This document shows, piece after piece, positions 45,501 to 58,868 of a stretch of 64,000 nt of DNA. The stretch is taken from contig NC_037090.1 in NCBI RefSeq assembly GCF_002994745.2, forward strand, positions 5,949,501 through 6,013,500, given 5' to 3'. Numbering within the stretch: the first letter of the stretch is position 1; the number at the start of each line of letters is the position of its first letter. Source of the stretch: Rosa chinensis. Its lineage: Eukaryota; Streptophyta; Magnoliopsida; Rosales; Rosaceae. A program made the position numbers and the translations under genes. The notes below the pieces were generated by a model. It was not told where the DNA came from and searched no databases. It saw only the letters and a program-made list of their open reading frames with translations.

Positions 45501-46179
45501 TCCTAGATATTCTATGGTTACTCAAGTTTTTGCAACCTACATTTTTTCAGTTGTTATTCATGCATGTCTTCCTCATTTGAAGGTAAACACTCTTTTATTT
45601 TTAATCATTCAGATAAATCAAATCAGCGATCCTGTGTCAGACTCAACATACAAAGATCTGTGGCTAGCGACTGCAAAGGTGAAACTTGCAAGATCTATAA
45701 CCAGTTCATGTTTTTCGTATTTTGCTTTCTGCTTTTCTTCTATGCTCCCTTACCTAATTAAAGTATCTCCAATATTCTGCAGGAAAATTTAATTATCTAC
45801 CAAGATGTATTTTCTTGTATTCCGAATGATTCTATAAACTCAAGGTACAATACTATACTACCAAAGTTCTCTACTCTCGTTTCTTTGCTCTATGCACTCT
45901 AAAAGTTCTATTATCTCCGTCAACTACAGAGCTGCTCTCAGAGAATCCATCGCTTTTTGGAAAGAGAAGCTCGGTCACACTACAATCGATCTGGGAATAG
46001 CTCCTAAGAAGCTAGAATCCTGGGAGAATGGAGAGATTAAAGAAACCGATCCAATGGAAAGACTGAAACATATAAGGGGACATCTTGTTTCCTTTCCTTT
46101 AGAGTTTATGAACCAAGAAGATTTGAGACCAGTGTTTAATGAAAGTGAATTTTATACATCTCCTCAAGTATTTATGTAA
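39561..46179 (+). CDS. PLDZETA1: Phospholipase D zeta (PX-PH type)
   Basis: Twenty coding exons: 39561-39743, 40168-40269, 40412-40527, 40606-40747, 40828-40998, 41180-41350, 41610-41852, 41938-42054, 42155-42294, 42427-42576, 42785-42941, 43026-43559, 43796-43906, 44453-44599, 44707-44904, 45005-45106, 45350-45481, 45613-45678, 45783-45844, 45930-46179. They sum to 3294 bp, 1097 residues, as expected for the zeta class. Order: PX domain (about 35-130), PH domain (about 190-350), HKD motif 1 HHEKLVIVD (His465, Lys467, Asp472), HKD motif 2 [10 protein letters not shown] (His898, Lys900, Asp905). The enzyme hydrolyses phosphatidylcholine to phosphatidic acid at membranes and is known for roles in phosphate starvation, root hairs and vesicle traffic. 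Intron 1 has a GC donor (CAG|gcatgc). Zeta1 versus zeta2 is not certain. No lesion is seen. Confidence 0.93.
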
Positions 46180-46698
46180 GTGTTATATTTCATGAGAAGG
46201 CAGCAAAAATTTGGTATGATTAATAGTGGCACCATCTGTTTTACTTACAATTGTATATAGTTCCACACAACAATGACAGAACAGAACAATACTTACAGAA
46301 ATTAAAGAAAGTGACCAAATTCACGCCTTGTTGGCATTCATGTATATATTGTAAAGAACTAATTTCTAGTTGTAAAATGTAAATGCACGTCTTTTCTTCT
46401 TCTTCTTCTTCTTTTTATAATTTTTATAATTTTTATTGAAGTGTCTTTATGTTTCTTTCCTCGGTAAATATTTTCTGAATTGCTTATTTTCTGCAATTGA
46501 GAAAGCAATCTTAGTCCCTAATGCATCCATCACAATTTTGGCAAATCCATCATCATATTTAGAAATCAAGCATACGGATACTAAATTACATAACAGAACA
46601 GTGTTAAAATGTGTACATAATTCTATCTTGTAGCATTTGCTACATTGTTTATATTGCAAGTGTTTCAACTTTGTGGAATTGTATCCAGAAGATCTTGT
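46180..46698. other. Convergent 3' region between PLD zeta and ABCG11
   Basis: Both 3' UTRs end here. T-rich with a CTT microsatellite at about 46394-46412; no further gene. Confidence 0.5.
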
Positions 46699-49600
46699 CT
46701 ACCTCGTCAACCTTTTACCAGTTGCATAGGTCCTCAAAGAAGGGGACTGTGTGAGACCATCAGGAGCAATATTTGTGTTTTGGATGGCATGTTTCTGTTG
46801 CAGTCTTCTCCTCGCCATATAACCTCGAATCCAAGGTGAGACATCCTCACTGTACTTGATCATGATGAAAAAGATGATCCGGTAGGCAACAATCATGCTG
46901 AATATAACACCAAGGTCTATCCATTTTGATCTGCTGACGTTAATCTGGAACACATTTACTAGGATGTAGTCACCTGGTATCTTAATTTGATCCGGTGTCT
47001 CGTTGTCAAACATTAAGCCGGCCAAGTCATTCTGATATTGACCCTGAGATTCAAACAAGCATGTTTTAGTTCCAATTCTTTGAGACACATTTATCAGCAA
47101 GTGATATTCAACAGAAGACAGCTGTTTTACCTGTAGAGCCCAGAAGTGGAAGCTGATGTATGACATCGGGTAACGCCAGACTGGCTTAGGGATGTCATTT
47201 GGTAGCCTGAAGTAGCCGGAGACTAGCATGAATATGCCCTGAAATATGAAGAAAACCACAAACATTCATCAATATGGTTCGACGCTTGAAGCAAATATAC
47301 TCCAAAATGATAATTCTTTTCTGATATTGACCTGAATTCCGGCCCCTATGATGATACCCATGAGGAAGTTAGGAATAACGCTGGCTATCGCCATCATCAA
47401 GCTCTCAACTACAGTGACACATGCATAGAGGCACAACACAAAGAAGAGGTAATGCTCGAAGCCTGGATGGAGACCGACCATGAAGTAACAGATAGTTCCG
47501 GCCAGAAAGGTAATAAGTATCAGGAATGGCATTGCAGAGAATGTGTTGCTGAGGACAAAGGCAGTGACACCATAGTGACCATTCAACCTCTCTCTTTGGA
47601 AAACCTGGTAAAATTAACGTGGTGATCAGAAACGATGTATACTACCATGACATCAAAGTAGACATTAGGTCTGAAATAAAGAGACATACCTTCATATCCT
47701 CTACAAATGAAGGAAACCCGCCAATTGACATGAAAGTGACAAAACCAAAAACAAAAGATGCACATGAACCCCTTGCCTGCAGTCACAAAAATGACAAACC
47801 TGAATGAATTTGAGATTCCACATGTAGATATGATTTTAATTACTCAGCAAATAGCATACCAGAATCGAAGCGTAACCAGTTCCAATATTCAGATAGATGG
47901 TTCCGATACAAACGACAACAACAATGTAAATGACAAGCCTGAGCCAGTAATAGCCAAAGTCCCTTGACATGTTGACAAATGAACGCCTTGTCAATGTTAA
48001 GGTCTGCATTAGGAAACTAGCCTGACTTCCTCCAGAGTCCAAAACAGTCCCTTTCTGCAGCATATGACAAAATCGTCAAATCTTTGTAGTAACTAACAAG
48101 TATCAGTACACAAATCCCACTTTATTAACATAAAACACTTACAACTTTGGATATCTCTGCAACTTTTTCTGTAGCTGCATAAGAGTATTGTGAACTACGA
48201 TAGGAATCAACAAGGACTCTTATAGCTTCAGAGGTGGAAATCTTCTCCAGAGGATCATCGCTTGCCTCAAACTGGTAGTAGATAAGATACCAGTATCGAG
48301 TTTTATCAAAAGTGAAAATTACGTATGACAGAAAGATGAGAAGGAAAAAGTTCTATATGTACGTACCCTGAGTTTCATGGACCCTTTCAGTGTGGCCTTT
48401 ACTTTATCAAAGTCAGAGTTTACACATCTAAGAAAATGATCAGATGGATTCCTCAAAGCAGGGCAGGGAAAACCAGCTTGTGAAAAGAACTGCAAACATG
48501 TTGCAATGAATATGTAACTAAGAGCTCCTCACAATTAATCATAATTTCATGAACCAAATTAATTAGTGATGGATCGTAAAGACTGATCAAGATACTCACC
48601 TCATATGCCTCAGAGGCCTGACCAAAGTAAACTGTTTTGCCACCAGAAAGCAAGTACAGTTGATCAAATAGTTCAAAGACTTCACTGCTTGGCTGGTGAA
48701 TTGAAGCTATCACAGTCCTTCCATCTCGTGATAGAGCACGTAGTGTCTGTGTTACAAAAAATGCTGAAGCACTGCGATGAATTAAAGCCCAAATGGTCAT
48801 TAGCAGACTCACCCTATAACAGAACAATGCAGTATATACTGGAAACCAATTCTAAATTTATGATAACAAAAAAAAAAATCACATAGCTTTTTGCAGAGAT
48901 GGAAGTCATACTCACAATCTGAGCATACTAGTTACAAAATATTTTGAGCATATAAATTACGAAGAACAGCATATAGACAAAACAATTTAAGTATAAAATT
49001 TTTGAAGAACAGCATATTGACAAAGTACTAGATACTAATAGTATTACTTTATCCACTAATTAAAAAGCAAGAGTACATGATATAATATATACCTATCTAG
49101 TCCACTGGTTGGCTCATCAAGAAAGAGCAATCTAGGCCTCATCAAGATCTCCACAGCAATGCTGACCCTTCTCTTTTCTCCCCCACTGATCCCACGCAAA
49201 TGCCAATTCCCAATAACTGTATCGGCGCAATCCTGCAGACCCATTTCTATGATTGTCCTCTCCACCAGTGCTTGCTTCTCCGACCTCCCCATCTTATCCG
49301 GCAGCCTCAATCTAGCCGAGTACGATATCGTCTCTCTTACAGTCAGAGTCCCAATCAAATTGTCATCTTGGGTCACATATGCCTAAACCAATTTCCACCA
49401 CAACACATAAACGACACACATGAATCAAAAACAGAGCAAAAACAGAGGAGAAACAGAGATGGACTCACAGCAGTGCCGAAAGAGAGCTTTCTTTTGCGGC
49501 CATTGAGTAAAACAGAGCCAGAAAGGAAGGCATTGGAAGCCAAACGGCTAGAGAGAGCATCAAGCAAGGTTGATTTGCCTGAACCAGAAGGGCCCATCAA

Positions 49601-49867
49601 AGCTGTGAAGCCTCCAGGCTCTGCATAACCAGTTAAACCCTCCAAAACCGTCTGAGTCTCACCGTTGCTCAGAGTCACCATCACCGTCAGATCCTTCCAC
49701 GTCAGCCTCGCCGACACATCCCCTACTATTTCCACACTGGCCTTCTCCCTCCATAGAGTCTCACTCAGAGGACTAAGTCCACCAGCCACAATCCCATTTC
49801 CAGAGGGCTTGCTGCTCTCAATCTCCGTCATAGCATTTTCTGCTACTGGGTTTCTCTTCTCCGTCAT
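46699..49867 (-). CDS. ABCG11: ABC transporter G family half-transporter, ABCG11 (WBC11)-like
   Basis: Ten exons on the minus strand: 49867-49469, 49382-49093, 48771-48600, 48489-48367, 48271-48143, 48054-47860, 47776-47690, 47604-47332, 47238-47131 and 47043-46699, totalling 2121 bp (706 residues; Arabidopsis ABCG11 has 703). The nucleotide-binding domain comes first: Walker [10 protein letters not shown] (92-100), Q-loop AYVTQDDNL, signature ISGGEKRR (198-205), Walker B LLFLDEP. The six-helix membrane domain follows ([20 protein letters not shown] onward). The C-terminus ends [16 protein letters not shown]11 exports cutin and wax precursors at the epidermal plasma membrane as a homodimer or with ABCG12. 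All motifs are intact. Confidence 0.93.
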
Positions 49868-51250
49868 TACTACTCAAAATTCTCTGAATTTTTCTGGGTT
49901 GTGATTGTGTTTAAGAAGGAAGGTATGGAATGAAAGATGTGAGTGAAGAAATGGGGGTTGCGTGAAATTGACTGAGAGAGGTTAGGAGAAGCAATATTAT
50001 ACCAATCCCATGCAAAATGTGCCTCCTCACGTTTGAATCTTTTTTGTGTTTTGGAAGAAGAAAAAAAACACTAATTTATTTGGTGCTTGTTTTCCATTAC
50101 TTGCTAGAGAGCTTTGAACCTGAAACAAACCAATATGAAGAAGAAAAGAGAGGCGGTGCTGAGCATGATCTGCTCCCATTGTTATCCAGCAATTAATGGG
50201 CTCTGGTTGAGATTGGTGGGAGCATTTAATACCAAAACTAATACCAACATGACCCCAATCCCATCGCTTGGCCGCTTGGGACGGCTACATCAGTGACAAG
50301 TCCAACCAACAACCAATTTTCATGTCTAGGGTGGATTCACAATAAGGAAAATGGACATGATAATTGAAAAGGAGGACGACTGTTTAATCGACTCTCGGGT
50401 CAACTATCAATTAATAGAAAGTGGTTGATGAATGTAGGCATGGCTATGAATATATGTGAAATGCCCGTCATACCGCCCAATAGTTAATACTCGAAGGCTT
50501 GAGCTGTCATCTCTACCTAGAGAGGAGTATAGTGTTATGGGCACTTGGGCAGCTCTATTTGGCCCCCCTTCCACATCATAAACACTAGCAGTTAGCATAG
50601 CAATCACTAATAACTCAGGCGGTTGAGGCAATTGAGGTGATCCCCAAGTCTTGTTTTGCCTTTGAGTTAACCCTTTTACAAATGTTCATGCTTCAAATGT
50701 AGAGTTAATTGGTCACATATATATAACCGCATCTTCGTGCTGTCCATTTATACAAATGGGTGTATCGCTATTCGAGTTGAGAATGCAAATGTGTTGTGCA
50801 ACTGTGGACTTCTGGTATAGATGTAAATCCAACCTCTCATGGAGTTCCATTTTAGATTCATAGTAGGACTCCTAAGATAGGAAAAAGGAAAGTAGAACAT
50901 GTTAGTTACGCTTTAAATTATTTTTCAATTAACACACAAAGGAGGCCGAAATATCTATTAAACCAATGTAAAGTTAAAAGAAAAGTATCATTAATACTCT
51001 TATGTCTCGTTTGGTTTGCAGAATTGGAATATTGGGAAAAAAATATTCAGTCATTTCTTATATCTCGACTGCACAGTGATATCCGAAATCGATTCCTTTA
51101 ACTTCAATCGCAATGTCAAATTCTTATTGGCAAAAATTTCTTTCGAAAATTGAATATAATTTTCAAGGCTCACAAGATTGAGTATGTTTGATTTAGTTTG
51201 AAGTGGAGTTAGGTAAGGTTTTGTGGGCCAAGTGGAGGAAGCAACCATGA
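49868..51250. other. Intergenic, ABCG11 promoter side
   Basis: No gene. The minus-strand TATAATATT at about 49994-50002 could be the ABCG11 TATA element. The rest is unassigned. Confidence 0.35.
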
Positions 51251-51259
51251 CGTCAACTA

Positions 51260-51532
51260 AAGGGTGTTTTGTTATAGGAAAACAAAAGTCAAAGCTTTAG
51301 CATCTTTTTCTTCTCCAACTCCAACAGATTCTCTATTTTACAGCAATCTCTAAAATCTCCATATCATTCCTTAAAATTTTATAGATTGCTGTAAATATAG
51401 GGAGTTTGGTTTTCTCTTTCCTCACTTTCCCTAAAATAGGGATAGTTATAGGGAATCTGTTAGAGCAAAAGATGCTCATTTTTCCCTAAAGTAGAGAAAA
51501 ATCAAAATATGGGGAACCTGTTGGAGTTGCTC
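51260..51532. mobile_element. Tourist-like MITE, left end eroded
   Basis: Clearly related to 61562-61845 in the same orientation (CTCCAACTCCAA-AG, CAGCAATCTCTAAAAT, GGGATAGTTATAGGGAATCTG). The right end GTTGGAGTTGCTC is followed by TTA. The left terminal repeat is not recognisable. Confidence 0.6.
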
Positions 51533-51649
51533 TTAGGCTCTCAAACAAGTTAAGGTTTCGTTCGGGATCCTCAAAAACTTGCTTCAAAAGACATTGAACT
51601 TGTCTTGGTAATTACGAAATGTGAATTGATGGAACATGTACGCCTCACT

Positions 51650-51945
51650 AGCACTGACCGGTCCTAATCGCTACCCCGCAAAGTTTCAAATCCAATAATT
51701 AATTAATCTTAGTCATCAAAATTTGGCATACAAAACAAAGATGGGAGAAAATTCCACACATGAGATTGATAATTATACATTATACATATAACTAAACGCA
51801 TTGATCGGCCCTAATCGCTACCCCGCAAAGTTTTCAAATCCAATAATTAATTAATCTTAATCATCAAAATTTGGCATACACAACAAAGATGGGAGAAGAT
51901 TCCACACATGAGATTGATAATTATACATTATACATATAACTAAAG
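51650..51945. repeat. 147-bp tandem duplication
   Basis: Two adjacent copies, offset by 147 bp, share CCTAATCGCTACCCCGCAAAG, CAATAATTAATTAATCTTA and TGAGATTGATAATTATACAT with few differences, indicating a recent duplication. Confidence 0.85.
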
Positions 51946-52191
51946 TTGAGTTTATTATTCACAACTGTTTACTCGGAATAAGAAATGATGGTTTTACCCC
52001 CTGCTTCCAACTGAATTTACAATTATGCCATATCCTTTCAATTTTTTTTTTGTTTTTGAGGGAGAACAATGTTCACTTGGGATAGGAAATGACCATTTTG
52101 CTCCGACTTCTGATTGAAATTATAGTTCTGCTATATCCTTTATTTATTTATTTTTTTAAGGGATAACAATTCTGTTTTGTATTTGTAAATT

Positions 52192-55100
52192 GAGAAAATT
52201 GTCCGTACGGTACCCGACATTTGCCTCCTTATAACTTTTGGTACTTGAACTTAAAAAAATATCAATACAGTACTTGAGGTTCTTTGCCCGATTGAAGATT
52301 GGTACATATGGCCGTTACCTCCATTACGGAGATTGCAAGGTGGCAATTTTGAACTTAAAATAACCAATTTACCCTCTTTTTTTTTTTGTTCTCTCTCTCC
52401 CCCTCACTGTTCTTCTTTCTCTCTCTTTCCAGATCAAAGATCCAAGATGCAATTTTGATAAAACTTTAGTCATTGTGGCTTTGTGCAGGCCTATTGTATT
52501 TGTCTTGATTGATATTATAAACCCAATTTCTCAGTTGAGAGAGTTTTAAGTGCCAATCTGGGTAGAATTATAGGACATAGCAAAAGCATGCATGAAGAAT
52601 AAGGGAGAGAGGATCCTCTCCTAATCTTCTATTTTATCTAACCTACCTAAGCTTTGAAGAAGATTAAGACACGTGTCAGTATCGAATCCAATGGCCTACA
52701 ACTAACTCATGCTTTGTTTTAATTTTCATTGCCCATCTTTCTTTTGTCTTTCTCTCTCCTTCGTAGTGATCACTCTCTGATTCCTCTTTATTGAAAATCA
52801 TTAGTGATTGACCCAGAAAAAGCTCAATCCACAATGCATATCCCAAAATTTAAGGGATGAACCGATGAAGAACAAGCCCAGATAAAGATGATATAATCAA
52901 GTAAAATTAATCAAACAAATGAAGGAGCTCAAATCTTGAACTGGAAATCGACCAAAACCAATCGAAGAAGTAGTGCCGACGGATCGATGATCATGTATTA
53001 GCGTGAGCCGTGGAGACTCTAATACCATGTTATCAAACCCAGAAGAAATACAATTCACTTAGCAATCAGCACCCTTAACAATACTCTTAAGTGGGTTTCG
53101 ATGGGTTTGATGGGAGCTCTTGATTTTCATAAATTTTCATAGAGTTTTAGGGAAGAAGCAATGGTGATTGTGCTCATTTTGAGATTCTATTTTGATATTG
53201 TGGTAATTGATTTCGTTGATATGGTATGTAATACTCAGATTCATACATAGACCCAGGTCCTCTACTTAAGAAGAGCGCACAGGGGTGGTGATAGAAGTAT
53301 GAGATTTTGGGTTTGGTAATTAGGATAGAAGAACAGAAAGAAAGAGAGAGAGAAAGAACGGAAGTGAGAAGATAAAGTACAGACAGAAGAAACAAGGTTG
53401 GGAAAAGACAAAATAAAAGTTCAAAATAAGAGAGAAAAATCCTGTGAGTTTGTTGTAAACCATTGGATCTCATAAAAGCCATGTGTCATCACCTTATTCA
53501 AAGCTTATGTAGATTGTTGGGTTAGGAGAGGATCCGGATCCAGATCCGAAGAGTAATTAGTTTGGGTTTCGGGATTTTGATGACGGGTTCTTCTGCACAA
53601 GTAAAACACATTGCTTCAAGTAGACAAAAATTTAAAGGATTTCACTTCAAATTTAGCCATTTAGGTCAAATGAAGAATCTAATAACCCCATGAATTTTGG
53701 TAAGATAACGGCTTTTGTAATGCAATTCCTACATAGAGAACCTGAAAGAAGATAGTCATAATCCTTGCTCTCGTTAGCTATTGCTCTTGTACCACCTTTT
53801 GGCAACCTTAAACAAAAAAAAACCCAAAATTGAAATTAATCAAAATCCATAAATCAAAACACACCACCACACTAATAGGCTGGCAAACCGGGCAAGTCCC
53901 ATGAACCAGGCAAGCATCAAAATCCTAGTCGAATCAATCTTTTCCTCAATGACATCCAAAGTCCCAGACTTGTCTTGAGAAGCCGAAAGAAACATCCCAA
54001 AAGTGCTCGAAAGAGAGAGGAACCAAATCTTAGAATAACACCCAACAAATTCACTCATCAGATTCTAGTTACTTAATCGTAAGCCCAAATCAACTATCAC
54101 ACTATCAGACCAGTCTTCAAGCTTCTATTTGGACATTGAATCCATCAATTCAAGAATCACTTCTTGTAATTAATATACATAAAAATACCCACATATCACA
54201 TATGTATTCAATCAAAAACCCATATCTTCCTGATTCTCATGTGAAGAAAAACCCAGAAAAAATTAGTCTCTCGGGCCGTGATGATTGGATTGGGGGTGGA
54301 AAAGAAGATGAAAAAAGGAGATAGGATGGACTGGAAAGCCTCAAATTCTCAATCCCAAACCACACTCAAATTACTTTTCTTGAATTTTTCAGAGAAAGAA
54401 AGTCCGATTGAGAGTGAGTTTGAGTCGGAAAGAAACGGAGGACTCGATTCGGAGCTTGTGTAATTCCATAGTTTCATTTGCAGAAGTCGACGATGACTTG
54501 GGGTTTTCGTTGTGAATAGGCATTGTGTTCTTGACGTAGAAGACTTGGTACTGGGCGGTGGTGGTGGCGGTATAGGAGAAGGAGGAACGGGTTTGATCGT
54601 CGGGTGATGAAGAAGTGAGGAAGGTGCACAAGAAGAGGATGAACCACTTGAGGAGTACCAATGAGAGAGACGTAAAAAAAATAAAAAAAAGCTTGGAAGG
54701 ACGTATATATCCTTCAAAAATTGACAGCTGAAAGACACTGTAACAGAGCTAACAGCTCTAGGTAGGCCTCATCATTTAGCCCTAAGCCCACTCGGCCCAT
54801 AGGGCCGAAGCTCTACCCTTTCTCAAATAGGGTAGGGTAAGGGTCATGCAAATGAAGCCCGACCCTACCCTACGGCCCGGCCAGTTTGAGCCCGTTAGGG
54901 CCAAGCCCGGCCCGGCCCTTTAAGCCCTCCCAATTAAGCCCTAATAATTTTCTATTTTTTGAATATGTTTCTCTTTAGTCTATAACATACAACTTATCTC
55001 TTTTTTGTAATTGATTTCCTAAGCTTTATTTTCTTTAATTTTTGTTTCCTTTGTTAAACAAAAATTAATTTTGGGAGATTTAGAGAGATAGTTAATTGAA

Positions 55101-55573
55101 TATAACCATCTTAACTAATATTTATAAATGTTATTTATAAGTTAATTCCAATATACATATTTATATTAAATATGATCAACAAAAAACAATGAGTCTTGTA
55201 TTACCTATATAATTAACCATTGAGCCACATTTTGAGATAAAAAATAAAAATAAAATATTTCTTTTTGTTAAACAAATTAAGGCCCTTTTAGGCCCATTTC
55301 GACCCTATTTGGCCCTATTCGGAAGGCCGACCCGACCCGGCCCTTTCAGCCCTAGTGGCTCGGGCCTTTCGGGTGAGTAAGGGTTAGCATATTTAAGCCC
55401 CGGGCCGACCCTAAATTTTGTTGACTTTGACTAGGCCCCGCCCATGATGACCCCTAGCTCTAGGTACCAATTTTCGGTCGAGCAAAGAACTTCAGGTACC
55501 GTATTGATATTGTTTGAAATTCAGGTACCAAAAGTTATAAGGAGGCAAACGTCGGGTACCATACGGACTTCCC
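52192..55573. mobile_element. Mutator-like element with 9-bp target duplication
   Basis: TIRs of about 110 bp (52192 to about 52310; about 55465 to 55573) share TCCGTA-GGTACCCGAC, TTTGCCTCCTTATAAC and TTTTGGTAC. A perfect 9-bp duplication TTGTAAATT lies at 52183-52191 and 55574-55582. No transposase. The interior has CT-rich stretches near 52380-52430 and minus-strand ORFs at 53174-53482 and 54349-54738 with signal-peptide-like or Pro/Ser-rich translations that I do not recognise, possibly captured DNA. A hAT-like element is nested at 54763-55456. Confidence 0.8.
54763..55456. mobile_element. hAT-like element nested in the Mutator-like element
   Basis: The ends TAGGCCTCATCAT and ATGATGACCCCTA are inverted repeats. 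An 8-bp duplication GCTCTAGG lies at 54755-54762 and 55457-55464. Subterminal GGCCC-rich motifs (GCCCGGCCC, GGCCCTTT) face inward from both ends. The core is AT-rich and non-coding. Confidence 0.78.
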
Positions 55574-55582
55574 TTGTAAATT

Positions 55583-56730
55583 TCTACAAATCATGTAAAA
55601 AGTTTATTTTGTGTTGGATCTCATTTGTTGTTAATCTATTATTAACAACAAAACAAATCATATTCTAAGTAGCGCCAATATCAATATATGAAACTTGAAA
55701 AAGAAAAAGAAAAAACAAACCCGCATCATCGCAGTTTAATTTGCTAGTTTGCTCTAAGCATGTGAAACTAGAAACTAAACAAAAAACAATTTGGAAATAA
55801 AAAGACCCAACCCAATTAGACCGAAAGGCCTGACCATGGCCCAATCACCTAAGCCTAACCACAAAGAACAAGCCTAGAAGTAGAACACCGACGAAGCAAC
55901 ACCAGCGTCGCTTGACGCCAATTCCACCCCTGTCGCCACTGACAAGCTCCGAAGCTGCAGTCACATCGAACCAACCTGGAAGCCACCCTGCCAGCGTACC
56001 CAGCTTCCACCTTTCAAATCAAACTCGGAGAAATTAAGGTATATACCAGTTGCTCTGGTTAAAGTTTCAATCTTTTTACTGCCCTGTGAATTTTGGTGTT
56101 TTGGTATGGTCAACTTGCTCATTTCAATCATTCTATTACTGTATCTTATGTTAATTTGAACTGGGTGAATGCATTCAAGGAGAAAAATGTGAGCTCTTTT
56201 ATATATCAGAATGGTAAGATTAAGAGCTAAATGCACCTTTAACTTGTTGACACTTTGGGACATTGATTCTTAGTTTTGTTGAACTCTAAGTTGTGGGTAT
56301 GTAAGGCGTAGACATAAGCTTTCTGATCTGTGTTTAATGTGTTTTGTAAGTAATGAAATATATGAATTAGCAACAACCCCATTTTGGTTTTTTTGTTGGT
56401 TCTTGTTGTTAAAGGTCTAGGTTATAGTTCAAGTGGCTGATCCTTACTGGGTTTGAAAACAATGCCTTGAGTTTACTTGTTCATCGGCAACTGATCTGCC
56501 CAAAATAACTTCATCAACTTTGTGAGCAACTACCACTTTAATTGCAATACACCTCCATCCCGGTGTGTGACCTCGATTTCATAGGACATATCTTTCGCTA
56601 TACATTCTATCTTTGTTTTCATTTTGGACTGCCTCACCATTACATTGATGCTAGTACTTTTTGGCAATCAACTGCAGGCACTTCTTGAATTACAGGAAAG
56701 ATTTGGAATAAAGGTTAGCGAGTGTACTTG
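55583..56730 (+). other. Upstream region of TEN1
   Basis: A GC-richer block at 55800-55990 may contain the first leader exon, with a possible donor after AAATTAAG at about 56037. No separate gene is seen. Confidence 0.35.
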
Positions 56731-58515
56731 ATGGCATCGTCTCCAATGGAATCTGGGGCATTGGTTTTATTGCAAGACCTACATCCATTTTCACCATACT
56801 TTAAGCAAGGGGCTTCACTAAGAGTAACCGGAAAGTAAGACTTCCGTTCTTCCAATGTTAAGTGGTCTTTTCAATTTAGATAAATGTTCATAGTGTTTTT
56901 CTTTTAGTTTCTTTTCAATCATCAGCGATAAATAACCTCCCTGGTATTAGGACCTTCAATTATGACATTTTCCTAGGATTAAACTTGGAAGGTCATTCTC
57001 CAAATTGTATTTTTAGTGGCAGATTGGGTAAAAGAGTTCATATTATGGCTGGCTGTGTTCATCTTAGGAGCATTTGATGCATCCTTAATGGTGACAGAGC
57101 TCGTGGAGATGATGGGGCAGAAGAGAGATGAAGTCGAGTTAAAATTGAAGCATTGGAGATGTGATTGGTTTTGCCTATTTAGGCACTGGTAACAATCAGA
57201 TAATGATAGTTGTTTAGTGATTTGTGAGATACTAGTCATGACAGTAGAGTGTTGGCAGATAAGGGGGGGACTTGATGAATTAGATTAATGAGATACTAGC
57301 CAATACCATATTCTCGGGGTAAATGTGGTATCTTGAGTTGATGGCAATGTATGATGATATCTTTGGTGTATGGTTGAATGAGTAGATGATATGGAGGCAG
57401 CAGCTTTAGTGGTAATGGTTGCACACTAGTGATTGTAACCGTAGCACTGACAGAGGTTTGGAGCAACATTATATAGATTTGGTTATGGTGGTTGCATGAT
57501 GAGGTAGTAGTTTCGCTAGAAGTTTTTTAGTAAAGGTGTCAATGAAGAAAACTTCGACTTTGCAGGTCCTGACTAAATGTCGAGACTCGAGACTTGTACA
57601 TCTTGTTCTTTAAGAGATTCAAAGTCTCCTGGAGCCACTGATACATATAGAATGACGATTTCAGTGGTGCAGGAAACAAGAGAAAAATAAAAGCAGCTAA
57701 CTAAATGTATATGAGTTTATGTATTAGGGTCCAGCTGTGTGCCTGTGACTATGTAATGCAATCCCCTATCAACTCCGTCTAGTGAGTTATCTGGGCGTAC
57801 TGTACTCTAAAGAAGTTTAAAGAACAGTAGTTCATGTCATAAGCTACAGTTAAAAGATTCTTTTGCTGACCTGGGGAATATCTTGGTTGGTACCAAACTA
57901 CCAACAAAATATGATCTTCTATGTCTCCATGTGCCCATGCATGCAGGCGTTTTTCATTTCTTAATGCTAATTGTAATAAATGATACACATCTTAGACTTA
58001 AATTGAGCTTAATAATTAGAAACATGTCACTAATAATTGGAAATAGGTCAACTGATTCAAACAATGGTTGCTGGTTGGTTGCAGCGTTAAATTATAGTTT
58101 CATTTCTGAGTAGGATTCTGCAATATCATTAGGAATCTTAACATCCTTTGTCTCTTTGGCAGGTTACAAGGGTATTCTGTTGAGACAGCTATTGCCACAG
58201 TAGTTGATGGAAATGACAGCTTAAAGATCGACACCAAACTCCTCAGAGAGCTTAACATTCGGGTTGGATCCATGTACCAGTTCATCGGCGAACTGCATAT
58301 TGAACCCAATAATGAGGTAAGCGGTATACAAAAATCCAGTTACAAGTTACAACAAATGAAATGGTATAAGCTCTAGTCTGCTTGTTATTTCTCAGGCAGT
58401 CTTGCAAGCACGTGTGGGTAGGAATGTTGATGGCATTGACCTCAAGCTCTATTATCAGTCTCTGCAATTGCTAAGACAATTTCAAGCCAATCATCTGAAG
58501 AACCCAACAGCTTAA
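56731..58515 (+). CDS. TEN1: CST complex subunit TEN1
   Basis: Three exons: 56731-56834, 58163-58316, 58396-58515, total 378 bp (125 residues, the normal length for plant TEN1). The protein starts MASSPMESGALVLLQDLHPF and contains GASLRVTGKLQGYSVETAIA, a central strand region RVGSMYQFIGELHIEP, and AVLQARVGRNVDGIDLKLYY, the plant TEN1 OB-fold pattern. It ends FQANHLKNPTA. TEN1 with CTC1 and STN1 protects telomere ends and aids lagging-strand fill-in in the nucleus; loss causes meristem disorganisation in Arabidopsis. Intron 1 is long (1.3 kb). No lesion. Confidence 0.9.
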
Positions 58516-58868
58516 CACAGTTCTAGTTTGAGAAGGCTTTTGTGGAGATTCAAAGGTATTGTAGTGACTAGTGAGTGAAATTCATATGAATTTACTATAG
58601 TGTTGCCAGAGTTACTTTGTGACTTAGTAACCAGAAGAATCATGCTCTTGAAGATTGTAATATTCTAATCAGACTTCATTGATGACTTAAAAGAACCATG
58701 GGAACCAAAAGGAGCTGCACTTGCTTTGTGGCATTGTTGACTGACTTGACATACATCTCTTTAAAAGCAACAATCCCCATAATGTTGTAATCTCATCAAC
58801 CCACTATCTACCCTTATCAACCCACTTTCCATTCCCAAAATGTCAAAACGCATACAAAATTACCAAAT

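Noticed and set aside
49200..49628. 142-codon plus-strand ORF
   Set aside because: It is the opposite strand of ABCG11 exons 1-2.
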